A DNA stretch of 64,000 bases from CAYJII01 sp964370225 (GTDB taxonomy: Bacteria > Bacillota > Clostridia > Oscillospirales > Ruminococcaceae), in the NCBI GenBank assembly GCA_964370225.1, contig CAYJII010000006.1:1-64000 (forward strand). Reading direction: 5' to 3'. Shown here piece after piece: positions 43,568-52,390 of this stretch. Positions within the stretch are counted from its first letter, which is position 1, and each line of letters starts with the position of its first letter. The notes under the pieces were generated by a model that worked only from the letters and a program-made list of their open reading frames with translations, did not search any database and had not been told where the DNA came from. The translations under genes were made by a program, and so were the position numbers.

Positions 43568-45319
43568 ATGGATAAAACTAGTTTTGTCTACACCAAGGAG
43601 AGCAGTTGCATGGGATGCAATAAATGTATTTTTATGTGTCCAACCAATGCAAATGAAGCTTTTTTTGAAGCTGATGAAGGAAAAGTATTTATTAAACCTG
43701 GTTTTTGTATTTCATGTGGTGAATGCATCAATATTTGCGATCATGGTGCACGGGATTTTATAGATGACACAAATAAATTTTTAGATGACCTCAAAAATGG
43801 CGAGAAAATCTCTGTCGTTATCGCGCCTGCTGCGAGGTTTAATTTTCCCTCGACTAAAAAGCTAATTTCATACCTAAAATCCATCGGTGTTAATCAAGTT
43901 TATGACGTTTCTTTTGGTGCAGATATTTGTACATGGGGGCATGTAAAAGCGATAAATGAGCAGAACTTATCTGGACTTATCGCACAACCCTGTCCTGTTG
44001 TTGTTAGCTATATCGAAAAATACAAGCCATCGCTGATTAGCAGACTTTCGCCCATCCACAGCCCAGTTTTATGTCTTGCAACTTATCTCAAAAAATATGC
44101 AAAACTTGAGGATAAGTTGATGTTTTTATCCCCATGTATTGGCAAAAAACGTGAATGTACGTCTGAGCATACCCATGGAGTACTCGAATACAACGTATCT
44201 TTTACTAAATTTATAGATGTTATGAAATCCGCAAATGTCGATTTAGAATCTTATTCAGAAAGCGAATTTGACAATGCAAAGGGCTCAATCGGTTTCACTT
44301 TCCCACGTCCTGGAGGACTAAGCGAAAACATTAAACTGCATCTAGGGCAGGATATTTGGATTAAGCAAATTGAGGGCATTGGCAAAATCAAAGAATATTT
44401 TGAAGAATATACGCTTGATTTGAAAGATGGTAATCCTGTACCTGTAATTGTTGACGCACTAAACTGCGAGCATGGATGCAATCTTGGTACAGGCACATTG
44501 CAGACAGCACGATTAAACTCTATTGATCATGCACTAAACTCGAGCAAATCTGCTGTAACACAAGATAACACGGACAAGCTTATGAAGTTTTTTGATGATA
44601 ATTTTGTTCTCGATGACTTCATTAGAAAATATATGGATAGAAGTTTTGACTATAAAATAGATGAAACTGTTGATTTGGAAAAAGCTTTTATATCGCTTGG
44701 TAAAATTACAAAAGCGGATAGAAATATTAACTGCTTTAGCTGTGGTTATGGAAATTGTCGTGATTTCGCTTATGACTTAGCACTAGGGCATAATAATAAG
44801 AATAACTGTAAGCATTATCTACTCAACAAATTTAAAAAACTAAGCTTATACGATGATTTAACTGGCTTAAACAATAGATACTGCTACCATTTAGCTATAG
44901 CTAAATTCCGTGAAACTCATCCAGGTATCATTGGGATTGCCTATATTGATATTAATGGGCTTAAAGAAGCTAACGACATTAGGGGGCATTCTTTTGGCGA
45001 TACATTAATAATTACTTGTGCTGATTTACTTAAAAAGGTCTTTGGTGGCAACGCATATCGTATTGGTGGCGACGAATTTATTATTATGGATTCTAGCGCA
45101 AATGAAGCTACCTTTAATATCAAAATTTCTAGTTTGCATTTGCTACTTGAAAAAGAACCCGACTTAGTGGTTTCTATCGGCACAGCAATTAGTAGCTCTC
45201 CACAAGATTTAGATGATAAGCTTGACGAGGCGGATCAAGCCATGTACAAAGCAAAACAAGAGTATTACACCAATATTAGAAAAGCAGATCGACGTACATA
45301 TAGAAAACGAATGCACTAA
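43568..45319 (+). CDS. Sensory [FeFe]-hydrogenase domain fused to a diguanylate cyclase
   Basis: A 583-residue cytoplasmic fusion. Residues 1-60 form a two-[4Fe-4S] ferredoxin (Cys14/17/20/24 and 47/50/53/57). Residues about 80-320 form an iron-hydrogenase large-subunit domain with H-cluster ligand candidates Cys142 (QPCPVV), Cys190 (SPCIGKK) and Cys300/Cys304 (NCEHGC). The catalytic proton-relay Cys preceding Cys142 in true hydrogenases is replaced by Pro. A further Fe-S module follows (Cys389/392/397/414), then a GGDEF domain with intact IGGDEF at 499-504. It probably makes c-di-GMP in response to H2 or redox state. No RxxD site is present. Confidence 0.9.
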   Translation: MDKTSFVYTKESSCMGCNKCIFMCPTNANEAFFEADEGKVFIKPGFCISCGECINICDHGARDFIDDTNKFLDDLKNGEKISVVIAPAARFNFPSTKKLISYLKSIGVNQVYDVSFGADICTWGHVKAINEQNLSGLIAQPCPVVVSYIEKYKPSLISRLSPIHSPVLCLATYLKKYAKLEDKLMFLSPCIGKKRECTSEHTHGVLEYNVSFTKFIDVMKSANVDLESYSESEFDNAKGSIGFTFPRPGGLSENIKLHLGQDIWIKQIEGIGKIKEYFEEYTLDLKDGNPVPVIVDALNCEHGCNLGTGTLQTARLNSIDHALNSSKSAVTQDNTDKLMKFFDDNFVLDDFIRKYMDRSFDYKIDETVDLEKAFISLGKITKADRNINCFSCGYGNCRDFAYDLALGHNNKNNCKHYLLNKFKKLSLYDDLTGLNNRYCYHLAIAKFRETHPGIIGIAYIDINGLKEANDIRGHSFGDTLIITCADLLKKVFGGNAYRIGGDEFIIMDSSANEATFNIKISSLHLLLEKEPDLVVSIGTAISSSPQDLDDKLDEADQAMYKAKQEYYTNIRKADRRTYRKRMH

Positions 45320-45332
45320 TTATAAGCAAAAT

Positions 45333-45368
45333 AAAAGGAAATATCAGCTATGCTGATATTTCCTTTTT
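45333..45368. terminator. Bidirectional terminator between two GGDEF genes
   Basis: A 16-bp stem (45333-45348 / 45352-45367) with a 3-nt loop, A-rich on the left and T-rich on the right, between convergent genes. Confidence 0.9.
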
Positions 45369-45381
45369 CTATATATTTATA

Positions 45382-47001
45382 TTAGTCATGAACTCGATAA
45401 TCCACATGCTTACTCACATCATAAATTGTGTATGCATTTTTACCGCTATTTTTGCTTGAGTACATCGCACGATCAGAAGCATTGTAAAGCGCCAAAAAGT
45501 TGTCGCCGTGCTCTGGTACTAAAGCTATCCCAATACTGCAGCTTACTGTAATGCGCACATCGTTTTCACCCTCATAAGTTTTGTAAACATCGGTGCAGAT
45601 TTTCTCAACCTTTTGCATTATTGATTCTTTAGAAAGTCTGCTTGTAATATATACTAAAAACTCGTCTCCGCCAATTCTGCCGACGATGTCTTCTTTCCTA
45701 AAATTATGAGAAATTTTCATAGCGATTTCTCTTAGCACATTGTCGCCATAAGCATGCCCCATATTGTCATTAATACCCTTGAAATTATCTAAGTCAATTA
45801 AAATTAATGCGCCCACTTGTTCGATTTTTAGATGCTTTTTAATAAGTTCCTCTGTCGTCGCTTTATTGTACAATCCCACAAGCGAATCAATTTGAGCATG
45901 AGCTTTTAATTCTTTTTCTTTCATTATATTGTCGTGAATATCATCAATAATCGTATATATAGCTACAACATCATCAGTATCCTCATACAGATTTGTGATA
46001 ACATATGCCCTCATCCATCTATACTCGCCATCGTCTTTTAGCACTCGGAGATTGTAAGTAAACTCGTAAATCCCCTTGCTACGCTGTGATAAGATATACT
46101 CAGATTTTGAATATTCATCAACAATCTTCACATCACTCGGATGAATTTTTTCTTTAATATATTCAAATACAAGCTCAACTAGTGGGGTATCAACGAAATT
46201 TTCCATTAGCTTGCCATATCTAAACGCTCGCACTACTACGTTTTTATTGCAATCAATTTCTGCTACAAAAACAGCTTGATTTATCAGCATATTCTTATAA
46301 AAAGAATCTTTTTCGAGAGATTCTTTTTTGTCGCGTAATATGTCAAATCCGACAAGCATAAACATGCCCACGTACATGACCAAAAGCCATGCAAAAGCTG
46401 TGATAATCTGGCTTGGAATTAAGTAGATATAATCATTTTTCTCTACATACACCATACCATTTGCAATTAAATGAGTGTTCGCAATCGCTGTGATAGCCAC
46501 ATATGCGTACATTTGCTCTGTCTTTTGAGTCAGTGCCCTCAAATATTTTTTTGGCACAATTTTTATCAGTGCAAGTGTAAATATAGCACTCAGCATACTC
46601 GTCATTATCAAAACTCGCCAAAACCAAATTGGATCATCCGAAATCTCGAATATGCTTTTTCCCATAAGTAGCGATGTCGCCGAAGATACTATCGCCCTTG
46701 CAACCATTATATGTATATTAAAAGTTAAAATGCAGGCAATGCGAGCAATTTTGCTTTCTTTTCTAAAGTAAAGCATAACTGTTACAGTGTAAACCCCAAG
46801 CATTATGGTATAGCCAAGCGAGGACATACTCCCAAAACCTTCAAGGAATACTGTCCCTATAACGCCACTCCCTAAGCTAAAAATAAAAGCTTTTAGCTTA
46901 GTGCATTTTACATCGAATATTGTCTCTGTCAAGCGCAAGTAAAACACGTTGTGCACGAAAAACACAGCGCAAAAAACGATAACTAAATAAATATGATGCA
47001 T
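45382..47001 (-). CDS. Membrane PAS-GGDEF diguanylate cyclase
   Basis: A 539-residue protein. About seven N-terminal hydrophobic segments (1-230) form a MASE-like membrane sensor. A PAS domain follows (about 245-365, GIYEFTYNLRVLKDDGEYRWMRAYVI), then a GGDEF domain with intact RIGGDEF. The inhibitory site RxxD (RKED) lies exactly five residues upstream of GGDEF, so product feedback is expected. Substrate residues DLDNFKGINDNMGHAYGD are intact. It should make c-di-GMP. It is convergent with the hydrogenase-GGDEF gene and follows purO on the same strand with a hairpin between. Confidence 0.92.
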   Translation of the reverse strand: MHHIYLVIVFCAVFFVHNVFYLRLTETIFDVKCTKLKAFIFSLGSGVIGTVFLEGFGSMSSLGYTIMLGVYTVTVMLYFRKESKIARIACILTFNIHIMVARAIVSSATSLLMGKSIFEISDDPIWFWRVLIMTSMLSAIFTLALIKIVPKKYLRALTQKTEQMYAYVAITAIANTHLIANGMVYVEKNDYIYLIPSQIITAFAWLLVMYVGMFMLVGFDILRDKKESLEKDSFYKNMLINQAVFVAEIDCNKNVVVRAFRYGKLMENFVDTPLVELVFEYIKEKIHPSDVKIVDEYSKSEYILSQRSKGIYEFTYNLRVLKDDGEYRWMRAYVITNLYEDTDDVVAIYTIIDDIHDNIMKEKELKAHAQIDSLVGLYNKATTEELIKKHLKIEQVGALILIDLDNFKGINDNMGHAYGDNVLREIAMKISHNFRKEDIVGRIGGDEFLVYITSRLSKESIMQKVEKICTDVYKTYEGENDVRITVSCSIGIALVPEHGDNFLALYNASDRAMYSSKNSGKNAYTIYDVSKHVDYRVHD

Positions 47002-47033
47002 AAACTAACCCCAAAATTTCTCTACTACTATAA

Positions 47034-47066
47034 TTGCGCAATATAATCCCCAATTATATTGCGCAA
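47034..47066. repeat. 14-bp hairpin between purO and the diguanylate cyclase gene
   Basis: Perfect arms at 47034-47047 and 47053-47066 with a 5-nt loop. It lies just past the purO stop on the minus strand and probably ends or processes the purine transcript, although the U-tract is poor. Confidence 0.6.
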
Positions 47067-47083
47067 CTCATACCAGCAAAACC

Positions 47084-47794
47084 TTATTTGTTTTTATTGA
47101 CTATTCTCGTATCTGACACTTTTGTTTTGATGTCTATATATCTAACAAAAAGTGACACTTTATTATCCTGATTTAGATTGTTCCACAAATTCTCTGTAAA
47201 AGTGTCAATATCCTCAGTTAATTCGACCGCTTTAGGTTCACCCTCAAACGAAGCAACGCTACCGTTCATCCCAACATATGTGTGGATAAAATGGCCTTGA
47301 CCACTTATTGGCATTGGATATTCCCAGAAATATTTTAGAGCTCCACCTTCGTCACCGTATGCACTTTTTAAGATTGACATTTTATAGGAAAAATTCACGC
47401 CAATTCTTAATGCTGCGGAAATCCTAGGAGTTAAAATTGGTGGGTCTGGTTCGAATGTTCTACTTCTCAGTGCATCTTCAAAAGTTTTCCCATCGGACAT
47501 GTAATTATAAATCGTATCAGTTTGGTCGCCATTAGTCACGATAACAGTATTATCAAGAATTCTCACAGGTGAATAAATTACCAGAGATGGGTCTGATAGC
47601 TTATCTTTATCAAACGCTTTTGTTTTAAGCGCTTCGCCTTCGCTTACAAAAACTCTGTTTTGTGAATTTTCGCTACGACCCATAATAAAATATGCGATTA
47701 CCGCAATATTTCCTGTTGTGTGTTTACCTACAATAATTCCGCGTCCTGGATATGTATTATCTACTAGTAATTCTTCAATTTTTTTAACTTCCAC
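47084..47794 (-). CDS. purO: IMP cyclohydrolase, archaeal PurO type
   Basis: A 236-residue enzyme closing the ring of FAICAR to IMP, the last step of purine synthesis. The family pattern is clear: YPGRGIIVGKHTTGN, AYFIMGRSENSQNRVF, DPSLVIYSPVR, NGDQTDTIYNYM, FEPDPPILTPRISA, and SFEGEP near the end. This PurO family is best known from archaea; most bacteria use the C-terminal PurH domain pair. The GTG start at 47794 has AAGGAGG 7 nt upstream. It is the last gene of the leftward purine run, 17 nt after purN. AICAR formylation must be encoded elsewhere. Confidence 0.93.
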   Translation of the reverse strand: MEVKKIEELLVDNTYPGRGIIVGKHTTGNIAVIAYFIMGRSENSQNRVFVSEGEALKTKAFDKDKLSDPSLVIYSPVRILDNTVIVTNGDQTDTIYNYMSDGKTFEDALRSRTFEPDPPILTPRISAALRIGVNFSYKMSILKSAYGDEGGALKYFWEYPMPISGQGHFIHTYVGMNGSVASFEGEPKAVELTEDIDTFTENLWNNLNQDNKVSLFVRYIDIKTKVSDTRIVNKNK

Positions 47795-47811
47795 CTTTTT
47801 GCCTCCTTAAA

Positions 47812-48435
47812 TTATAATATGCAAACTTTATTGTCTTTTACTGCAATTTTTCCTTCACAGTACAGTTTGACAGCCTGTGGTAACAATACCCACTCTGCCT
47901 CTTCCATGATGCGTTTTTGCAATGTTTGCGCAGTGTCATCGTCTTTAACTTCCACCGCTTTTTGCAGTATAATCGGTCCTCCATCGCATTCTTCATTAAC
48001 AAAATGCACAGTTGCACCCGATAGCTTTACACCTCGCTCTAGCGCAGCTTCGTGCACATGCAAGCCATAATAACTCTTACCACAAAAAGATGGGATTAAA
48101 GCAGGGTGAACATTGATAATTTTGTTGGCATAATGTTGTGTCACAACTTCCGTGAATATTGTCATAAACCCTGCCAAAACAATAAAATCAATCTCTTCTT
48201 CTTTTAATATACTCAGCAAAACTTCGCTATATTCTTCAACGCTACTATAATCTTTTCTTTTATGCACTAGCGTTTTTATCCCAGCATTTTCTGCTCTAGT
48301 AAGCGCATATGCGTCGTCCTTGCTCGCTAAAACTAAGCTTAGTTTGCCGTTTGTAAACTCGCCTTTTTTCTCAGCATCAATCAGCGCTTGCAAATTTGAG
48401 CCTCCGCCTGACACTAATACTGCAATTTTTAGCAT
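47812..48435 (-). CDS. purN: Phosphoribosylglycinamide formyltransferase
   Basis: A 207-residue enzyme that transfers formyl from 10-formyl-THF to GAR (third purine step). Motifs: VLVSGGGSNLQALIDA (phosphate loop), IINVHPALIPSF (catalytic Asn/His), YGLHVHEAAL, SGATVHFVNEECDGGPIILQ with the catalytic Asp. The length is typical. Its start overlaps purM by 7 nt, indicating translational coupling. Confidence 0.97.
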   Translation of the reverse strand: MLKIAVLVSGGGSNLQALIDAEKKGEFTNGKLSLVLASKDDAYALTRAENAGIKTLVHKRKDYSSVEEYSEVLLSILKEEEIDFIVLAGFMTIFTEVVTQHYANKIINVHPALIPSFCGKSYYGLHVHEAALERGVKLSGATVHFVNEECDGGPIILQKAVEVKDDDTAQTLQKRIMEEAEWVLLPQAVKLYCEGKIAVKDNKVCIL

Positions 48436-49460
48436 AGGATAATTCCCTCCTCGGATTTAACTAAAACTCCGAGTTCATATGCTTCTTCACCGCAAGATTT
48501 TAGCGTATCAATAGCAGTTTGCACATCTTCTTTTGCTACACAAACCACCATGCCAACTCCCATATTAAAGGTGTTAAACATATCTCTTTGCGGAATATTT
48601 CCTATTTTTGCGATAGTTTCAAATACTTCAAGCACTTTCACATCACTCATATTAATCTTAGCAGCTAATCCTTGTGGTAGTGAACGTGGAATATTTTCAT
48701 AAAATCCACCACCAGTAATATGTGAAATCGATTTTACACTAACTTTTTCCAGTAGAGATAAGATTGGTTTTACATAAATTTTTGTAGGAGTGATTAAGCT
48801 TTTTAATAGTTCTTCTTTTTCGCCCAAATTGTTAGGATCAATCTCGTTAATCCCTAAAACTTTTCTAATAAGCGAAAAGCCGTTTGAATGCACTCCGCTA
48901 GAAGGTAGCGCGATTAGTACATCGCCCTCACCTTGGGAATTCGGGTCTAAGATTTTATCTTTGTCCACCACTCCAACGGAAAAACCAGCTAAATCATACT
49001 CATCCTCAGGGTAAAAACCTGGCATCTCTGCTGTTTCACCGCCGATTAGCGCACATCCAGATTGCACACAACCCTCTGCTACACCTGCTACGATTTGCTC
49101 AATTTTTTCTGGGAAGTTTTTCCCACACGCAATATAATCTAAGAAAAATTGTGGTTTTGCGCCACAGCATATGATATCATTAACGCACATCGCTACGCAG
49201 TCAATCCCCACAGTGTCGTGCTTATCAAGTAAAAATGCAAGCTTTAATTTTGTGCCAACGCCATCTGTTCCGCCAACTAAAACTGGTTTTTTTATATCAG
49301 TGATATCTAGTTCGAACAGACCGCCAAAACCGCCAATCCCTGACAATACACCGCTTGTCATAGTTTTAGCGATATGCGATTTCATAAGCTCAACCGCTTT
49401 GTACCCCGCAGTAACATCAACTCCTGCAGCTTTATAGCTTTGTGAAAAACTGTTGTCCAT
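48429..49460 (-). CDS. purM: Phosphoribosylformylglycinamidine cyclo-ligase (AIR synthetase)
   Basis: A 343-residue ATP-dependent enzyme making AIR from FGAM. It has the opening YKAAGVDVTAGYKAVELMK, GIGGFGGLFEL, VGGTDGVGTKL and the nucleotide-site block GEGDVLIALPSSGVHSNGFSLIR. Later ITGGGFYENIPR and FNMGVGM complete the family pattern. Length and domain order are normal. It lies 23 nt after prs and overlaps purN. Confidence 0.98.
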   Translation of the reverse strand: MDNSFSQSYKAAGVDVTAGYKAVELMKSHIAKTMTSGVLSGIGGFGGLFELDITDIKKPVLVGGTDGVGTKLKLAFLLDKHDTVGIDCVAMCVNDIICCGAKPQFFLDYIACGKNFPEKIEQIVAGVAEGCVQSGCALIGGETAEMPGFYPEDEYDLAGFSVGVVDKDKILDPNSQGEGDVLIALPSSGVHSNGFSLIRKVLGINEIDPNNLGEKEELLKSLITPTKIYVKPILSLLEKVSVKSISHITGGGFYENIPRSLPQGLAAKINMSDVKVLEVFETIAKIGNIPQRDMFNTFNMGVGMVVCVAKEDVQTAIDTLKSCGEEAYELGVLVKSEEGIILC

Positions 49461-49483
49461 ATTTTTCTCCGTTTCACTTAAAT

Positions 49484-50644
49484 TTATTTCCCTAATAATG
49501 CATTAATTCTATGCACAGGGTTTAAAAGTCCGCTTATCGATTCATCGTGATTTAAGAAATCGATGATGTATGCGATATATTTTGACATATCAACTTCGCA
49601 GTACCACTCTCTATTAAGTAGCTCTTCTGTTCTATACACTAAGTTTGTTGTGAAAACTTTTGAGATAGTTCCATCTTCATAAGCTTTATCAAAGCTTTCA
49701 AGACCTTCAACAAACAAACCAAATGTTGTGCAAATAAATATTCTATTAGCACCTTTAGCTTTTAGTTTTTGCGCAATATCAAGCACAGAATCGCCTGATG
49801 AAATCATGTCGTCTACGATGATTAAATCTTTGCCTTTTACGCTAGTACCCAAAAATTCATGCGCAACAATTGGGTTCCTGCCGTTTTCAATCACAGAGTA
49901 ATCTCTGCGTTTGTAGAACATACCAAGCTCTACACCTAAAACTGAGGAGTAGTACATACACCTAGACATGCCACCCTCATCAGGAGAAATTATCATTAGA
50001 TGATCTTTATCTATATTGAAATTTTCGATATTTCTTTTTAGCGCTTTCAAGAATTGGTAAGTAGGTTTGATATCCTCAAAGCTACTCCATGGAACCGCGT
50101 TTTGAACACGTGGGTCATGCGCATCAAATGTGATGATATTATCTACACCCATTGACACTAATTCTTGTAAAAACAGCGCACAGTCAAGTGACTCTCTCGA
50201 GCTTCTTCTGTGTTGACGTCCTTCATAAAGCATAGGCATGATAACCGAAATTCTTCTCGGTTTCGACGCTGCTGCAGCAATAATACGCTTAAGGTCGCAG
50301 TAGTGGTCATCTGGGCTCATTGGCACTTCTTGTCCGTACATTTTATAGGTTACCCCATAGTTGAACACGTCTACAATGATGTATAAATCGTCGCCACGTA
50401 CTGTTTCTTTGAACATACCTTTTGCTTCACCCGTACCAAATCTTGGGCACGAAGTTTTTACTTGGTATGAGTCTCTTAAATAGCCCATATAAAGCTTTTT
50501 ATTTTCCTCTTTAAGCTCTCTTTCTTTTCTCCATGAACTAATATATGAGTCTACTTTCGCTGTTAATTCCTTGCTTCCAGCCATTCCTACTATCCCTAGT
50601 GGTCCTACAGGAACTGGGATTGCTTTTCCGTTTGAATTCACCAT
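49484..50644 (-). CDS. prs: Ribose-phosphate pyrophosphokinase
   Basis: A 386-residue PRPP synthetase supplying the purine pathway. The PRPP-binding loop is VKGKDLIIVDDMISSGDS. Other family blocks include SVIMPMLYEGRQHRR, ITFDAHDPRVQNA and MIISPDEGGMSRC. At 386 residues with an N-terminal extension of about 70, it is longer than classical Prs (about 315) and belongs to a clostridial-type long form. It sits between purC and purM, separated from purC by 163 nt containing a small hairpin. Confidence 0.93.
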   Translation of the reverse strand: MVNSNGKAIPVPVGPLGIVGMAGSKELTAKVDSYISSWRKERELKEENKKLYMGYLRDSYQVKTSCPRFGTGEAKGMFKETVRGDDLYIIVDVFNYGVTYKMYGQEVPMSPDDHYCDLKRIIAAAASKPRRISVIMPMLYEGRQHRRSSRESLDCALFLQELVSMGVDNIITFDAHDPRVQNAVPWSSFEDIKPTYQFLKALKRNIENFNIDKDHLMIISPDEGGMSRCMYYSSVLGVELGMFYKRRDYSVIENGRNPIVAHEFLGTSVKGKDLIIVDDMISSGDSVLDIAQKLKAKGANRIFICTTFGLFVEGLESFDKAYEDGTISKVFTTNLVYRTEELLNREWYCEVDMSKYIAYIIDFLNHDESISGLLNPVHRINALLGK

Positions 50645-50694
50645 AATGATTATTATCTCCGTTTCATTCGCTTTGCATTAAATTTATTTTTCAG

Positions 50695-50714
50695 GCGACC
50701 GTATAAATGGTCGC
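50695..50714. repeat. Intercistronic hairpin between purC and prs
   Basis: GCGACC (50695-50700) and GGTCGC (50709-50714) form a short GC-rich stem within the 163-nt gap. There is no U-tract on the minus strand, so processing or stabilisation is likelier than termination. Confidence 0.4.
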
Positions 50715-50807
50715 ATTTATATTTTCAAGTGAACTTAGCATATTATTCACTGAAAATGGTGTTGCTTTTAAGTTTTGCTCCAACGCTAAGTGCGCGTTGT
50801 ATGAAAA

Positions 50808-51518
50808 TTATTCGCCAAGTAGACGTTTTAAAATTTCGTTGTACGCATCTACTTCGCCGCCCATATCGCGTCTAAAGCGGTCTTTGTCAAGTTTTTCTTT
50901 TGTGATGCTATCCCAAAATCTACATGTGTCAGGGGAAATTTCGTCAGCCAATACGATAGTGCCATCTGAAAGTTTACCAAACTCCAATTTAAAGTCGATA
51001 AGCTCAATATTCAAGTCTTTTAGATAAGCAGTCAACACTTCGTTAACTTTTAGTGAGTATTTAGCAATTAAATCTAATTCTTCTTTTGTAGCGTATTCCA
51101 TAGCAAAAATGTGATATTCGTTTATCATAGGATCGCCTAATTCATCGTCTTTGTAGCAGTACTCAAGTACAGTTTTGCCCATTTTATAACCTTCTTCAAG
51201 GCCTAAACGTTTTGATAGTGAACCTGCTGCGATGTTTCTAACAATAACTTCTAGCGGAACGATTGTAACTTTTTTTACAATAGTTTCTCTGTCAGAAATT
51301 TCTTCGATTAAATGAGTTGGCACGCCTTCTTTTTCAAGAATTTTCATAAGGTGATTTGTAACTCTGTTGTTGATTACACCTTTGTTTAAGATAGTGCCTT
51401 TTTTCTCGCCATTAAATGCTGTTGCATCATCTTTGTAGTCAACCATTAATGCTTCTGGGTCGGTTGTCGTCCAAACTTTTTTTGCTTTTCCCTCGTAAAG
51501 TAAATTTAATTTTTCCAT
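50808..51518 (-). CDS. purC: SAICAR synthetase
   Basis: A 236-residue enzyme joining CAIR and aspartate with ATP. Clear blocks are LLYEGKAKKVW, DDATAFNGEKKGTILNKGVINN, PLEVIVRNIAAGS, LIDFKLEFG and LADEISPDTCRFWD. The ATG at 51518 has GGGA 9 nt upstream and gives the usual N-terminus; an ATG three codons earlier overlaps that site. It follows purE by 32 nt. Confidence 0.98.
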   Translation of the reverse strand: MEKLNLLYEGKAKKVWTTTDPEALMVDYKDDATAFNGEKKGTILNKGVINNRVTNHLMKILEKEGVPTHLIEEISDRETIVKKVTIVPLEVIVRNIAAGSLSKRLGLEEGYKMGKTVLEYCYKDDELGDPMINEYHIFAMEYATKEELDLIAKYSLKVNEVLTAYLKDLNIELIDFKLEFGKLSDGTIVLADEISPDTCRFWDSITKEKLDKDRFRRDMGGEVDAYNEILKRLLGE

Positions 51519-51550
51519 GCTAAACATTCCCTTCCTTTTTGCCAGTTATA

Positions 51551-52045
51551 TTATTTATTATTAAGCGCGTTGTCTTTTGCGATAACTTCATTAGCCATGT
51601 CTTCTTTCATTTTAGAAAGTTTTTGTGCTAATTCATCGTTATACACACTCATGATTTGTGCTGCTAAAATTGCAGCATTTTCAGCTCCATCAATCGCAAC
51701 TGTTGCCACAGGTATACCTTTTGGCATTTGCACAGTAGATAGCAATGAATCAAGCCCATCCATTGTAGAAGATTTTATCGGAAGTCCGATTACAGGCAAG
51801 GTTGTGTGAGCCGCTAAAACTCCAGCTAAATGCGCTGCTTTCCCTGCTGCTGCGATGATTACACCAAACCCGTTTTCTTTTGCATTTGTAGCAAAACCGC
51901 AAGCTCTTTCTGGCGTTCTGTGTGCACTCATGATATGCACTTCGCTTTGAATACCGAAATCCTCCAATGTTTTTATAGCTTTTGTCAATACTGGCATATC
52001 GCTGTCGCTACCCATTATCACCGCTACTTTTTTGATTGCATTCAT
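51551..52045 (-). CDS. purE: N5-CAIR mutase (PurE class I)
   Basis: A 164-residue enzyme converting N5-CAIR to CAIR. The signature VAVIMGSDSDMPV, the catalytic His region VHIMSAHRTPERA, AAAGKAAHLAGVLAAHTTLPVIGLPI and GIPVATVAIDGAENAAILA define class I. The ATG at 52045 has GGAGG 9 nt upstream. First gene of the purine run, preceded by a leader with an intrinsic terminator. A purK partner is not in the window. Confidence 0.97.
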   Translation of the reverse strand: MNAIKKVAVIMGSDSDMPVLTKAIKTLEDFGIQSEVHIMSAHRTPERACGFATNAKENGFGVIIAAAGKAAHLAGVLAAHTTLPVIGLPIKSSTMDGLDSLLSTVQMPKGIPVATVAIDGAENAAILAAQIMSVYNDELAQKLSKMKEDMANEVIAKDNALNNK

Positions 52046-52076
52046 TTTATACATCCTCCAATTAGTAAAAATTAAA

Positions 52077-52102
52077 ATAAGCTGTGATTAATCACAGCTT
52101 AT
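52077..52102 (-). terminator. Intrinsic terminator in the purE leader
   Basis: A perfect 26-bp palindrome (52077-52089 / 52090-52102) is followed on the minus strand by a T-rich tract and then the purE ribosome site about 15 nt later. It would stop the transcript before purE unless regulated. Confidence 0.8.
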
Positions 52103-52278
52103 CTACATATCAATTTTTAGTTGCACTTATCCCGTTTGTTTTTGTTTTTGCGAAATTGACCGCAAAAATCCCAACCTGTCTATTGCAACGGTTCATGTGA
52201 AATATTTTATTGTCGATTGCATTCCACGCAAAGGTCATGCGCAAATTCACCCACTTAAAAAATAAAGTTTACTATAAT

Positions 52279-52307
52279 ATTTTATCGTATTTTTTGTAAA
52301 AAATCAA
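52279..52307 (-). promoter_or_regulatory. Leftward promoter of the purine run
   Basis: On the minus strand TTGATT (52307-52302), a 17-bp spacer and TAAAAT (52284-52279). Confidence 0.55.
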
Positions 52308-52390
52308 TACTTAGAAATATAGAAAATCCGTCATTTTTTTACATGTTATTGACATTTCCCACAATAAAACTCTCATCTTTTAGCGCACTA

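Larger units (their letters stand above)
52046..52390 (-). other. Structured leader of purE (candidate attenuator or riboswitch)
   Basis: Between the leftward promoter at 52279-52307 and purE lie about 225 nt of untranslated leader. It contains a hairpin with 8-bp arms around 52148-52170 and ends in a terminator just upstream of the ribosome site. The conserved core of guanine-type purine riboswitches and of T-boxes was looked for and not found. The rest of the stretch, up to the ZIP gene stop, shows nothing. Confidence 0.55.

Noticed and set aside
52046..52300. Purine (guanine-type) riboswitch or T-box before purE
   Set aside because: The conserved core sequences of either class were not found on the minus strand, so only an unclassified leader is reported.
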